The notes: generated from the letters alone by a model not told the origin. DNA of 9,849 nt from Erythrobacter sp. UBA3075 (GCA_002367375.1 DFBR01000076.1:1-9849); one strand, 5' to 3'. Shown: positions 1 to 6,688, counted from the first letter of the stretch. Translations and numbers: made by a program.

Positions 1-111
1 CGGCTCGGAAATGCTGTAGGAAAGGTCCAAAAGGCCGATGCTGACGAAACGTTTGTCGCAGCGAGGTGCTCAAGCAGTCGCGAGGATCGACAAGTGAATA
101 GTGATCGACAA

Positions 112-744
112 CTACACAGGCCATTCGATCTTGGTCAAAGCATCGATATTTGTTCGCAATTCTTGACGCCGTGCTGCGTCCTGATGGCGAAATGCCCAAC
201 CAATGTCGTAAATGTCCTCGATGATCCGCGCGACAAGCTTCAAGAGTTCAGGAACCCCAGAAACCTCAATAGACCATCCCGTGGGTGCGAAATGCACGAA
301 CTGGTTCCGAAGATCGTCGTGAAACCGGCGCAACCAATTTAACTCAATTTCACTGACCTTTACTCCTGAAGCGTTCCTGCCATCACCCGCTGAACGAGGC
401 TTTCGGACGGCCTTAAGCAGTCCCGGGAGGTGCATTAAATGGGTTTGCGGCGGTTTTAACTCGGGATCAGCTCGCGAGTGTTCAAAGTAAGCTAGCCACT
501 CGGCGGCGTTGCGTTTAGAGACGGCACCTATCGGGGCAGCTGTCGTAGTTAGATGGCAAACGCACGCGCCTTGCAACGCAGAGTGCATAGCTAATAGCAC
601 CCATTTATATGACTGGGGATCAGCGCCGACGAATTGGGCCGCCCGAACGACGTGACGAAGCGACCCCGCCACATCTTCCATCTCATCCGTGTGTATCCAA
701 TTAACCACCACTGGCCCCTCAATGCTAGCGCAGCACTCAGCCAA
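112..744 (-). CDS. HEPN-like hypothetical protein
   Basis: Function is unknown. The 210-residue product is helix-rich and has no signal peptide or membrane segment. Near the C-terminal third it carries R146-N-Q-F-V-H151, the R-N-x3-H form of the R-x4-6-H signature of HEPN-fold proteins, many of which are RNases. A GWSIEVSG stretch follows, and a WVLLAMHSALQG helix lies at about 48-59. I recall this arrangement from uncharacterised bacterial proteins; that is family memory, not a search. The longest frame begins with TTG at 744. GTG codons at 711 or 708, just behind a GAGGGG run, or the ATG at codon 22, are alternative starts, so the N-terminus is uncertain. No partner toxin or antitoxin gene is visible next to it. 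Bases 1-111 beyond its stop hold no gene I can support. RNase activity is inference. Confidence 0.7.
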   Translation of the reverse strand: MAECCASIEGPVVVNWIHTDEMEDVAGSLRHVVRAAQFVGADPQSYKWVLLAMHSALQGACVCHLTTTAAPIGAVSKRNAAEWLAYFEHSRADPELKPPQTHLMHLPGLLKAVRKPRSAGDGRNASGVKVSEIELNWLRRFHDDLRNQFVHFAPTGWSIEVSGVPELLKLVARIIEDIYDIGWAFRHQDAARRQELRTNIDALTKIEWPV

Positions 745-820
745 TTAGATTCGCAATGAGCTCAAACATGACCTCTTCGAAGCGACCTTCTGCCTAGCCC
801 AAAGGTTCGCAAACGGCCCG

Positions 821-2764
821 CTACCTCCCAGTACCGTCCGCCATATACCCCACAATCGGATCGACCTGGCTGCGGGTGTAGCTGTGGTAGCCGCCGCGCG
901 TTTCGTCGTAGATGCGCGTCGCAATAGGCTCACCCCATGCGCCGGTGCCCCACAGTGCCTCAAACAGCGGTTCAACGAATTTGTTGCGGCCCACGCGGCC
1001 AAGGAATTCCTCGGCCTGCGGGACAGCGGGATCATATTCGTTGCGCAATGCGGCTTCGAGCCACAGGAACAGCACTTCATTGTTGCCGGTTTCTGAAAGG
1101 CCCAGCGTTTCGTTGAGCGCGGCAAGCTGCTCGTCGCTCAATTCGTCGGGCAGTTCCTCAAGGAAGCGGCGCTGTTCGAAGGCGCTCCAGCCGGCCCATG
1201 TATCGGTCGCAGGCATGGTGCCATCGGTGCCATAAGCTTCGACCGCGCCATCTACGGCAGCGAACGCCTCAGGATCGGGCTGCGCTGCGTTTTCGGGCAG
1301 GCCAGTGCCGTAAATCCACTCGTCCAGCATCAGCGATTCTTCCAGCTCGGAATCGTCCTGAATGACATATTCGCGCAAATCGGCGAGGAACATTTCGGAC
1401 GTAGCAGGCTGGAAAGCATGGCGGTCGAACCAGCCGCGCATAAAGTCATCAAATTGCTCGCGCCCGATAATGCTTTCCATCGTGTGCAGGAACAGCGCGC
1501 CCTTGTCGTAAACAATGGCGGATGAATATTCGAGCGGGTTCAGCTCATCGGGCGTGCGCAGCGCAGTGCGCGGGTTGTCTTCGCCCAATGATTCCAGCGC
1601 TTCCATCACACCGGCATATTCCAGCGCACGTTCCTGCATCACGCGGGTTTCGCCGAAGACTTCTTCGGAAATGCGCGCGGTCAGATAGGATGTGACGCCT
1701 TCGTTCAGCCAGCCATCGCGCCAGCTGGCATAGGTCACCAGATTGCCCGACCAGCTATGTGCCAATTCATGCGCGATCAGCCCGGTGTTGGAGCGGTCGC
1801 CCGCGATGAAAGTCGGCGTGAGGAAGGTCATCACCGGGTTTTCCATCCCGCCATAGGGGAAGGCTGGTGGCAGCACGATCATGTCGTAACGGCCCCAGCG
1901 ATAGGAGCCATACAGCCCCTCTGCCGCGTCGATCATTGCCTCGGTATCAGAGAGTTCTTCGGCGGCAGCTTCGATCTGCGCAGGCTCTGCCCAGACGCCC
2001 GAACGCGGGCCAAGCTCGGCAAACTCAAGGTTCCCGGCGGCAATCGCAATCAAATAGGGCGGGATGGAATTGTCCATGACAAATTCAAAAGCGCGGCGCG
2101 TGCTTTCGCCCTCCACTTCATCCAGCATTTCAGGATCGCCGCGGCTAATGCCGCTCATCACCACTGTCAGCGGATCGGGTGCGGTGATGCGGGCTTCCCA
2201 AGTCTGGCGGATGCCGGGACTGTCCTGCGTGGGGATCCAGCTACGGTTGAGGATCGCCTGACCCTGACTGAACACGAACGGATGTTCGCCGCCCGCCGTC
2301 TGTTCGGGGCTGAGCCATTGCAGCGCCTCTGCCTCGGGTCCGCTGGCATAGGAAATAACGATCTGCTGCAATTCTGGTCCGGTCATCTCACCCAGTTGCA
2401 CGGTAATCGGCTCACCCTTGTCAGGATCGCTTTCGCCAATCGTGTAGTCCAGATCATTGCCATTGCCATCGGTGATACCGCCGATAATCAGCCCATCGGA
2501 ATCGAGCACGATTTCGGTCGCATCTTCGGCGGACTGCACGTCCAGCGTGGCCGTGCCTTCGACCCGAGCGCCTTCGAAGTCGAGATCGAGATCAAGCGCC
2601 ACATGCGTCACCCGCGCCTCCAACGGACGGGCATAGGTGAATTCGTCCATCGCCTGCTCGCTTGTCAGGACGGGCGCGATAACGCGCTCTTGCGAGGGCA
2701 GGTCTTCGGCGGTGCAGCCGCTCACGATCAAAGCTGTGATGGCAGCAAAAGCAGGGAAACGCAT
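821..2764 (-). CDS. M1 family zinc aminopeptidase, lipoprotein (LTA4 hydrolase-like)
   Basis: This is a 647-residue exported metallopeptidase expected to remove N-terminal residues from peptides in the periplasm. The start at 2764 gives a signal peptide ending in the lipobox V14-S-G-C17, so it should be lipidated. GGAG lies 7 bases upstream. An in-frame ATG at 2815 would add 17 residues ahead of the signal peptide and is rejected. M1 hallmarks are all present: GGMENP exopeptidase motif at 305-310, zinc motif H332-E-L-A-H336, third zinc ligand E355 in WLNEG (HEXXH-x18-E), and a candidate catalytic tyrosine Y419 in VYDKG. The last 130 residues, including GRNKFVEPLFEAL, resemble the helical C-terminal domain of leukotriene A4 hydrolase-type aminopeptidases. 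Length is normal and all key residues are intact. It is divergent from the gene at 3003. Confidence 0.95.
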   Translation of the reverse strand: MRFPAFAAITALIVSGCTAEDLPSQERVIAPVLTSEQAMDEFTYARPLEARVTHVALDLDLDFEGARVEGTATLDVQSAEDATEIVLDSDGLIIGGITDGNGNDLDYTIGESDPDKGEPITVQLGEMTGPELQQIVISYASGPEAEALQWLSPEQTAGGEHPFVFSQGQAILNRSWIPTQDSPGIRQTWEARITAPDPLTVVMSGISRGDPEMLDEVEGESTRRAFEFVMDNSIPPYLIAIAAGNLEFAELGPRSGVWAEPAQIEAAAEELSDTEAMIDAAEGLYGSYRWGRYDMIVLPPAFPYGGMENPVMTFLTPTFIAGDRSNTGLIAHELAHSWSGNLVTYASWRDGWLNEGVTSYLTARISEEVFGETRVMQERALEYAGVMEALESLGEDNPRTALRTPDELNPLEYSSAIVYDKGALFLHTMESIIGREQFDDFMRGWFDRHAFQPATSEMFLADLREYVIQDDSELEESLMLDEWIYGTGLPENAAQPDPEAFAAVDGAVEAYGTDGTMPATDTWAGWSAFEQRRFLEELPDELSDEQLAALNETLGLSETGNNEVLFLWLEAALRNEYDPAVPQAEEFLGRVGRNKFVEPLFEALWGTGAWGEPIATRIYDETRGGYHSYTRSQVDPIVGYMADGTGR

Positions 2765-3002
2765 GGTAACTCCGTAAATCTGGCTGAGGCAGGCAGCCTC
2801 TCTATGGCAGGTCACATAGGCGTGGCATGAACGGAAGTCATCTGCCTGAGCGAAATGGCCTTTGGTCGATATAGCAGTGCGGCTGGTGGCGCATTAGACT
2901 ATATGGTAATATCATACGCTTACGCCCTTTACGTGTTCGCTCCAAGCAATTGCGATACACTGTGCGTTCAGCCCAAATCTGGATATTGGAAATAGTGTCA
3001 TA
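2765..3002. promoter_or_regulatory. Divergent intergenic region
   Basis: This 238-base gap separates the divergent M1 peptidase gene and the secreted-protein gene, so promoters for both should lie here. The middle (about 2890-2930) is AT-rich compared with its surroundings. I could not pick a convincing -35/-10 pair on either strand. Short ORFs in the gap have no ribosome binding site or recognisable product. Confidence 0.35.
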
Positions 3003-3938
3003 ATGACGAAAATTCGCCCCCTGAGCGCTTTTGCCGCTGCCTTCGCTCTTCCCGCCGCCTTGGCTGCGCAGCCAATCGCGGCACAAGATACAATCGTGGT
3101 CGAAGGCGAGCGGATTGAGACCGCCGATGTGCGCAGCACGGCGCGCGACATTACCGTTGGGTCACAGGCAACCCAGGTCCCGCTTGCGCGCTTCCAGAGG
3201 CCCATTTGTCCTGGTGTATGGGGATTGAGCGGAACAAACGCCCAGATGGTTCTGGATCGCATCGCCGCCAATGCCATTGCTGCCGATGTCCCGGTTGAAG
3301 AAGAAGCCGATTGCGGCGCCAATGTTTGGGTCATCCTTGTCGATGATGTCGCCGCCACTTTCGATCAGCTGGAGGAAGATGACTCCTTCCTGACCCGTCA
3401 TCTCACGCCCTATCAGCTACGCAAGGTGCGCAGTCAGGAAGGCTCAGCGCGCGGCTGGAACCTGATTACCTCGCGCAATCCCGACACTGGCGAAAGACTG
3501 CCATCAGGCTTCGAACTGGCGGGCGCCTTTCAGGAAGCGCTTAACAATGGTGAGCCGCCGCCGGTCAATGAAATCAGCAGAATGTCACGGCTCGACCTTG
3601 GCATCCGCACCGACATAGAGCTGTCGGTTGTGCTGATTGAACGCTCCGCCATCGCCGATCTCGATGCCCATGCCGTGGCCGATTACGCCACCATGCGGCT
3701 GCTCGCTTATGTCGAACCGCCAAGCCGTGAGAGTATTGTCAGCACCGTTCTGACCCTGTTTGAGCCAGTTGAAGGGGAATTCGCTCCCCAGCGCATGACA
3801 GCTTTCGATCAGGCCTATCTGCGCGCGCTTTACCGCAGCAGTCCCACTCGTCCGGCACGCATTGCGCTTGGCAATATCTCCGGTCTTATGGAAGATTTGG
3901 ACGATGCAGAGGATGCGGAGGATGTACAAGAGCGATAG
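3003..3938 (+). CDS. Secreted hypothetical protein (sphingomonad-type)
   Basis: Function is unknown. The 311-residue product begins with a clear Sec signal peptide: positive MTKIRP, a hydrophobic Ala/Phe/Leu core at 8-22, and likely cleavage near ALA-AQ (22/23) or AA-QD (about 27-28). The mature protein has two cysteines, C69 in RPICPGVWGL and C104 in DCGANVWVIL, which could form a disulfide in the periplasm. The pattern R-x4-CPG-x-x-GL, then N-A-x4-DRI helix, then C-x2-N is one I associate with uncharacterised secreted proteins of Sphingomonadales. The C-terminus is acidic (DDAEDAED), encoded by a short 9-base tandem repeat at about 3900-3920. No catalytic motif is recognised. The ATG at 3003 has only a weak purine-rich region upstream but is the only start that keeps the signal peptide. 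The GH16 gene follows 48 bases later on the same strand. Confidence 0.8.
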   Translation: MTKIRPLSAFAAAFALPAALAAQPIAAQDTIVVEGERIETADVRSTARDITVGSQATQVPLARFQRPICPGVWGLSGTNAQMVLDRIAANAIAADVPVEEEADCGANVWVILVDDVAATFDQLEEDDSFLTRHLTPYQLRKVRSQEGSARGWNLITSRNPDTGERLPSGFELAGAFQEALNNGEPPPVNEISRMSRLDLGIRTDIELSVVLIERSAIADLDAHAVADYATMRLLAYVEPPSRESIVSTVLTLFEPVEGEFAPQRMTAFDQAYLRALYRSSPTRPARIALGNISGLMEDLDDAEDAEDVQER

Positions 3939-3986
3939 TCGCTCCGGGCAGTGACTCGGTGAACCGCCTGCGATAGTCTGCAGCCC

Positions 3987-4901
3987 ATGAAAATCGCTCC
4001 GCTGCTCGCCGCTCTCGCCCTGCTCCCGCTGACCGCTTGCGAACAGGCCGCCGAAACCGCCCCGCAGACCGAGGCGGAAGTCGATGCCGCGCAGGCGCAG
4101 CCCGGCGGCGGCGATGGCCGCACGCTGATCTTCTCGGACGAATTTTCCGGCGACAGCCTCGACCGCACCAAATGGAACGTCGTCGGCATGGATTTCTGGG
4201 TCAATGATGAAGAGCAGGCCTATCTCGACAGCCCCGACACGATCCAGTTCCTGAGCGAAGCCGAAGGTGCCGACGGCGGCGTGCTGATGCTGCGCCCGGT
4301 CTATCGCCCCGGCGAAGACACACGCGAAGACCGCGATGCCGATTTCCTGTCGGGACGCGTCAACACACGTGGGCAATTCGAATTCACCTATGGCCGCGCC
4401 GAAGCCCGCATCCGCATGCCCGACGCGACCGGCGTGTGGCCCGCCTTCTGGCTGCTCGGCAATGGTGAATGGCCGGATACCGGCGAAATCGACATTACGG
4501 AATATATCGGAGAAGCCGACTGGACCGGCACCGCGCTGCACGGCCCCGGCTATGCAGGCGATGCGGGAATTGATGACCGCTACTACTTCCCCGAAGGCAG
4601 CGACGTGACCGACTGGCATGTCTATGCGGTGGAATGGGAAGCCGACGTCATCCGTTTCTACATCGACGATGTCATGACGATGCGCATCCCCAAGGCCAAT
4701 GTTGAATTCTTCGGCGAATGGGCCTTCGACAACCCCAAATATCTGATCCTGAACTTCGCCGTGGGCGGCATCTTCCCGCGCAAGATCAATGGGATTGAAG
4801 AGCCCTATGTGGGAATGCCGCAAGAGACAGCTGACCGTATCGAAGCGGGCGAACTGGCGATGGAAGTGGACTGGGTGCGGGTTTATTCTGCGGGGGAGTG
4901 A
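3987..4901 (+). CDS. GH16 family glycoside hydrolase, lipoprotein (beta-glucanase-like)
   Basis: This is a retaining endo-beta-glycosidase of family GH16; laminarinase/beta-1,3-glucanase is the likeliest specificity. The 304-residue product has a lipoprotein signal peptide with lipobox L15-T-A-C18, then a Gln/Ala/Pro/Gly-rich linker to about residue 44, then the jelly-roll catalytic domain (about 45-302). The active-site signature is E167-I-D169-I-T-E172, giving nucleophile E167, D169 and acid/base E172, all intact. Supporting motifs are GVWPAFWLLG (149-158), DWHVYAVEWEAD (209-220), the RFYIDD strand and YLILNFAVGG (252-261). The domain is complete with no added carbohydrate-binding module. 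No strong Shine-Dalgarno precedes the ATG, but the signal peptide fixes the start. Substrate is inferred from the family. No SusC/SusD or TonB partner is visible in the window. Confidence 0.93.
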   Translation: MKIAPLLAALALLPLTACEQAAETAPQTEAEVDAAQAQPGGGDGRTLIFSDEFSGDSLDRTKWNVVGMDFWVNDEEQAYLDSPDTIQFLSEAEGADGGVLMLRPVYRPGEDTREDRDADFLSGRVNTRGQFEFTYGRAEARIRMPDATGVWPAFWLLGNGEWPDTGEIDITEYIGEADWTGTALHGPGYAGDAGIDDRYYFPEGSDVTDWHVYAVEWEADVIRFYIDDVMTMRIPKANVEFFGEWAFDNPKYLILNFAVGGIFPRKINGIEEPYVGMPQETADRIEAGELAMEVDWVRVYSAGE

Positions 4902-4930
4902 GTTAGGGGTTCGATTGCAAATGAGATTGC

Positions 4931-5143
4931 TCAAAGCACGAATTGCCTCGCCATATGCCAAAAGAGACAGCCTATCGAAATGAGCGCAAGTACATGGGGA
5001 ACGCCAACTTCGATCCAGCGGAAATGCCACCTGTCCGTTCCACGTAATTTTGTGTCGAGCGCTAGGAATTCGGTGGTTTGCGTCTTGAGGCGATTCTCCA
5101 GAGAGTCGAGCCTAACACGTGCCTCTTTTAGAGAGTCGTCCAT
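4931..5143 (-). CDS. Small coiled-coil protein with C-terminal membrane helix
   Basis: Function is unknown. The 70-residue product has a charged helix with a heptad-like leucine pattern at about 5-34 (ARVRLDSLENRL) and one hydrophobic segment at about 48-63 (PHVLALISIGCLFWHM), ending four to seven residues later. This is the layout of small tail-anchored or phage/GTA-type accessory proteins. I chose the ATG at 5143, with GAGAG about 9 bases upstream. The longer frame to 5296 would run through the transposase promoter and into the transposase coding region on the other strand, which is unlikely. The gene is convergent with the GH16 gene (29-base gap) and divergent from the transposase. Base composition is near 50% GC here, unlike the GH16 gene. 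It may be chance, but the ordered coiled coil plus helix argues for a real gene. Confidence 0.5.
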   Translation of the reverse strand: MDDSLKEARVRLDSLENRLKTQTTEFLALDTKLRGTDRWHFRWIEVGVPHVLALISIGCLFWHMARQFVL

Positions 5144-5191
5144 AGTAGGCTCTCGATTCTTGCCATGAAAAAGGGAACTATATACTTGTGT

Positions 5192-5209
5192 GACCCATTG
5201 ACGTGGGTC
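5192..5209. repeat. Inverted repeat enclosing the -35 box
   Basis: GACCCA at 5192-5197 and TGGGTC at 5204-5209 are exact inverse complements, separated by six bases that are exactly the -35 hexamer TTGACG. The symmetry and position suit a repressor operator. It could also be part of an IS end. The binding role is inference. Confidence 0.45.
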
Positions 5210-5226
5210 CGATAAGTGCCTATAAG
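5198..5226 (+). promoter_or_regulatory. Sigma70-like promoter of the transposase
   Basis: The -35 box TTGACG (5198-5203) and the -10 box TATAAG (5221-5226) each match five of six consensus bases and are separated by the ideal 17 bases. Transcription would begin near 5233, about 20 bases before the GTG start codon, with CGGAG (5241-5245) as ribosome binding site between them. This is the best promoter in the window and supports the short leader and the GTG start. Confidence 0.7.
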
Positions 5227-5252
5227 CAGGATAACAAAAGCGGAGATATCCT

Positions 5253-6167
5253 GTGCTAAAGTCCTTCAATTCACTGATCCAGATGATGGAAGCCATCCCT
5301 GACGAACAGGCGGCAATCGACCACTTTACGGCTATCCGCTGGAAGAACGGCGCGTTCTGTCCACACTGTGGAGCGACCCGCGTTTACCACTTTTCAAATG
5401 GCCGCAGCCACAAATGCGGAGAGTGCCGTAGGCGCTTCTCGATCCGCGTCGGGACCATCTTTGAGGACAGCAAGCTGCCACTTCGCAAGTGGCTCCTCGC
5501 TATCTGGCTCATCACCAGTCACAAGAAGGGCATCGCCAGCACGCAGCTGGCAAAGGATATTGGCATCACTCAGAAAAGCGCGTGGTTCGTCACGCAGCGC
5601 CTGCGTGAAGCCATCCGCACTCAATCTTTCAATCGCACCCTCAAAGGCGACGTTGAAGCAGACGAGACGTTCGTTGGTGGCAAAGAGAAGAACAAGCACG
5701 CATGGCAGCGCACTGGCGGTAAACAGGGCGGCAAAGGCAAGATTGCCGTTCTCGGTGTTCTTGAGCGCGACGGTGAACTGCGCACGACAATCACGCCAAA
5801 TATGGGCGCTAAAGCGGTGCAGGCTGTTATTCGGGAGCACGTTGAGACGGGGGCAAACATGCTCACAGATGAGCACGGCTCGTTCGTCGGTCTGGCGCGT
5901 GATTACACGCACTTGCGGGTCAACCACAGTGCAGGCGAGTATGTCCGGCACTATTGCGTTCACAGCAATGGCATTGAGAGCGTTTGGGCCTTGTTCAAGC
6001 GCCAGATCATCGGCACCCACCATTCGCTGTCCCCCAAGCACTTGTCGCGCTATCTGGGTGAAATGACATGGCGCTTCAATCTACGGGAAATGGACGAAGG
6101 TGAGCGGGTTAACGCCCTCCTTGCCCAGACCAGTGGTCGGCTCACCTACAAGGAGCTGATAGCGTGA
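5253..6167 (+). CDS. IS1595 family (ISXO2-like) transposase
   Basis: This is a full-length 304-residue DDE-type transposase. It has an N-terminal zinc ribbon with C36-P-H-C39 and C55-G-E-C58, then a helix-turn-helix-like region (about 90-120, STQLAKDIGITQKSAW), then the ISXO2 RNase H-fold domain. Candidate catalytic residues are D137 in EADETFVGG, D206 in LTDEHG, and the third site in HSN239-GIE242-SVWALFK249, matching the DDN/E-K arrangement of IS1595-family enzymes. The conserved tail SPKHLSRYLGEMTWRFNLR follows. The start is GTG at 5253, fixed by CGGAG seven bases upstream and the short distance from the promoter. All motifs are intact, so it is probably active. The stop overlaps the start of the next gene (GTGA), implying translational coupling. 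Family assignment is strong; activity is inference. Confidence 0.95.
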   Translation: MLKSFNSLIQMMEAIPDEQAAIDHFTAIRWKNGAFCPHCGATRVYHFSNGRSHKCGECRRRFSIRVGTIFEDSKLPLRKWLLAIWLITSHKKGIASTQLAKDIGITQKSAWFVTQRLREAIRTQSFNRTLKGDVEADETFVGGKEKNKHAWQRTGGKQGGKGKIAVLGVLERDGELRTTITPNMGAKAVQAVIREHVETGANMLTDEHGSFVGLARDYTHLRVNHSAGEYVRHYCVHSNGIESVWALFKRQIIGTHHSLSPKHLSRYLGEMTWRFNLREMDEGERVNALLAQTSGRLTYKELIA

Positions 6168-6337
6168 CGAACGGCGAGAAGCGCGAAAAGCCGCTACATC
6201 TCGATATGGACCCAGACGAGGCGCTAGAGCGGTTCATGCAGACCGATCCGGCAGAATTGAAACGCAGACTGGATAAGAAAAAGCCCCCGCCGAAGCGGGG
6301 GCCAAGTGTTTCTAAAAAGCCGAAGCCGAGCGACTAG
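6164..6337 (+). CDS. Small charged protein coupled to the transposase
   Basis: This 57-residue ORF starts with GTG inside the transposase stop region (GTGA, a four-base overlap) and ends at TAG 6335-6337. The product has an acidic N-terminal half with PLHLDMDPDEALERFMQ and TDPAELKRRL, then a very basic, proline-rich tail (KKKPPPKRG, SKKPKPSD). The LD-x-EAL-x-RF-x-DP-x-E-L pattern resembles small uncharacterised bacterial proteins I recall; I cannot name a family. AAGGAGCTGATAGC upstream provides GGAG (6152-6155) about 8 bases before the start. Tight overlap suggests it is made with the transposase, perhaps as a DNA-binding or regulatory partner; that role is inference. A minus-strand terminator hairpin is embedded in its codons 41-47. 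Confidence 0.7.
   Translation: MTNGEKREKPLHLDMDPDEALERFMQTDPAELKRRLDKKKPPPKRGPSVSKKPKPSD
6275..6302 (-). terminator. Rho-independent terminator, minus strand
   Basis: The arms at 6283-6290 and 6295-6302 form a perfect 8-bp GC-rich stem. On the minus strand the loop reads TTCG, and TTTTTCTT follows at 6282-6275. There is no T-run on the plus side, so it acts in one direction only. It lies 32 bases past the stop of the 26-residue minus-strand gene and inside the plus-strand 57-residue gene. Confidence 0.85.
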
Positions 6338-6414
6338 CTCTTGGTGCGGAAGTGGGCGCGGACGTGTTCGATACGTCCATGCCGGATACGGAAATACGCT
6401 TGGATATAGACCAT
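6334..6414 (-). CDS. 26-residue basic small protein
   Basis: The reading frame runs from ATG at 6414 to TAG at 6336-6334. The ribosome binding site is strong: GGAGGGG, with core GGAG (6424-6421) six bases before the ATG. An in-frame ATG at 6426 is possible but would overlap that site. The peptide is rich in aromatic residues, Arg and His, with two related halves, YIQAYFRIRHG and EHVRAHFRTKS. The R-x-H-x-R-type motif with aromatic residues resembles tiny uncharacterised alphaproteobacterial and phage proteins I have seen, though I cannot name a family. A textbook terminator follows the stop, and the stop shares its CTAG with the stop of the opposite gene. No clear promoter was found upstream. 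A longer same-strand frame at 6312-6512 lacks these signals. Function unknown. Confidence 0.6.
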   Translation of the reverse strand: MVYIQAYFRIRHGRIEHVRAHFRTKS

Positions 6415-6629
6415 CGGCCCCTCCATCGCATGATGTGGGTTGCATCCGGTGTCGTTTGGTGCGATTCAGAGTTTCCAGAACTGGTCGCTTCGGCACCGGA
6501 ACGAGAGGCCACCCCTGCGGGTGGCCTTTTTCGTTTCTGGTTAGATCAGGGGTCCATAGTATGCTCCATCGGTTGCCGGTTTTCCGGGTTGCGATGGAAG
6601 CTCTCACAAAGGGCGAAGCATGTCGGACA
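6415..6629. other. Non-coding stretch between small genes
   Basis: This region holds the 5' leader of the 26-residue gene and the plus-strand terminator at 6506-6536. Several ORFs cross it on both strands, but none has a ribosome binding site, recognisable residues or steady composition. It does not fold by eye into a tRNA. A short non-coding RNA ending at 6536 is possible but unproven. Confidence 0.4.
6506..6536 (+). terminator. Rho-independent terminator, plus strand
   Basis: The arms GGCCACCC (6507-6514) and GGGTGGCC (6519-6526) pair perfectly around the loop CTGC. A6506-T6527 extends the stem, and TTTTTCGTTT follows. It probably ends the transposase/57-residue transcript, 169 bases after the last stop, unless a separate small RNA begins in between. 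Confidence 0.8.
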
Positions 6630-6688
6630 GAAAAGGTCAGAAACTGATTTTCGACCAAACTGAAAAGGTCAAAAACTAGTTTTTGACC
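6630..6688. repeat. Two dyad-symmetric repeats, 32-base period
   Basis: A 27-base unit at 6630-6656 recurs at 6662-6688 with 23 of 27 bases identical. Both begin GAAAAGGTCA and end GACC. The second copy lies within a perfect 24-base palindrome (6666-6689) centred on CTAG. The first is an imperfect version with GGTC/GACC ends. The 32-base period is close to three helical turns, as for paired protein sites. The second palindrome contains the last codons and stop of the gene at 6676-7353. Confidence 0.75.

Larger units (their letters stand above)
5192..6536 (+). mobile_element. Putative IS1595-family element, limits unresolved
   Basis: An intact ISXO2-type transposase, its coupled small gene and a plus-strand terminator form a unit from the promoter palindrome at 5192 to the terminator at 6536. 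I compared the left flank (5144-5252) with the reverse complement of the right flank (6338-6690). No convincing terminal inverted repeat appeared; the best was a weak GACCC-TGA similarity between about 5192 and 6556. No target duplication was identified. The limits given are those of the transcription unit, not of a proven transposon. Confidence 0.35.

Noticed and set aside
28..66. Possible transposase relic: a plus-strand frame reads ADADETFV, like EADETFVG in the IS1595 transposase (codons 135-142).
   Set aside because: Only about seven residues match and neither side continues the similarity, so chance is likely.
742..775. Ten-residue peptide (MFELIANLIG, minus strand) whose stop overlaps the TTG start of the HEPN gene, possibly a coupled leader.
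   Set aside because: An AGAGG lies only two bases before its ATG and nothing else supports translation; it may be a coincidental frame.
745..1125. Minus-strand ORF of 126 codons upstream of the HEPN gene.
   Set aside because: Most of it lies in another frame of the M1 peptidase gene, and it has no protein-like features.
1757..2830. Long plus-strand ORF of 357 codons.
   Set aside because: It is antisense to the M1 peptidase, whose motifs and signal peptide are beyond doubt; the antisense frame has the low-complexity look of GC-rich shadow ORFs.
3585..5030. Long minus-strand ORF of 481 codons.
   Set aside because: It is antisense to both the secreted protein and the GH16 gene and carries no recognisable motif.
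6440..6505. A tRNA-like or attachment-site remnant before the plus-strand terminator.
   Set aside because: No acceptor stem, T-arm consensus or anticodon arm could be formed.
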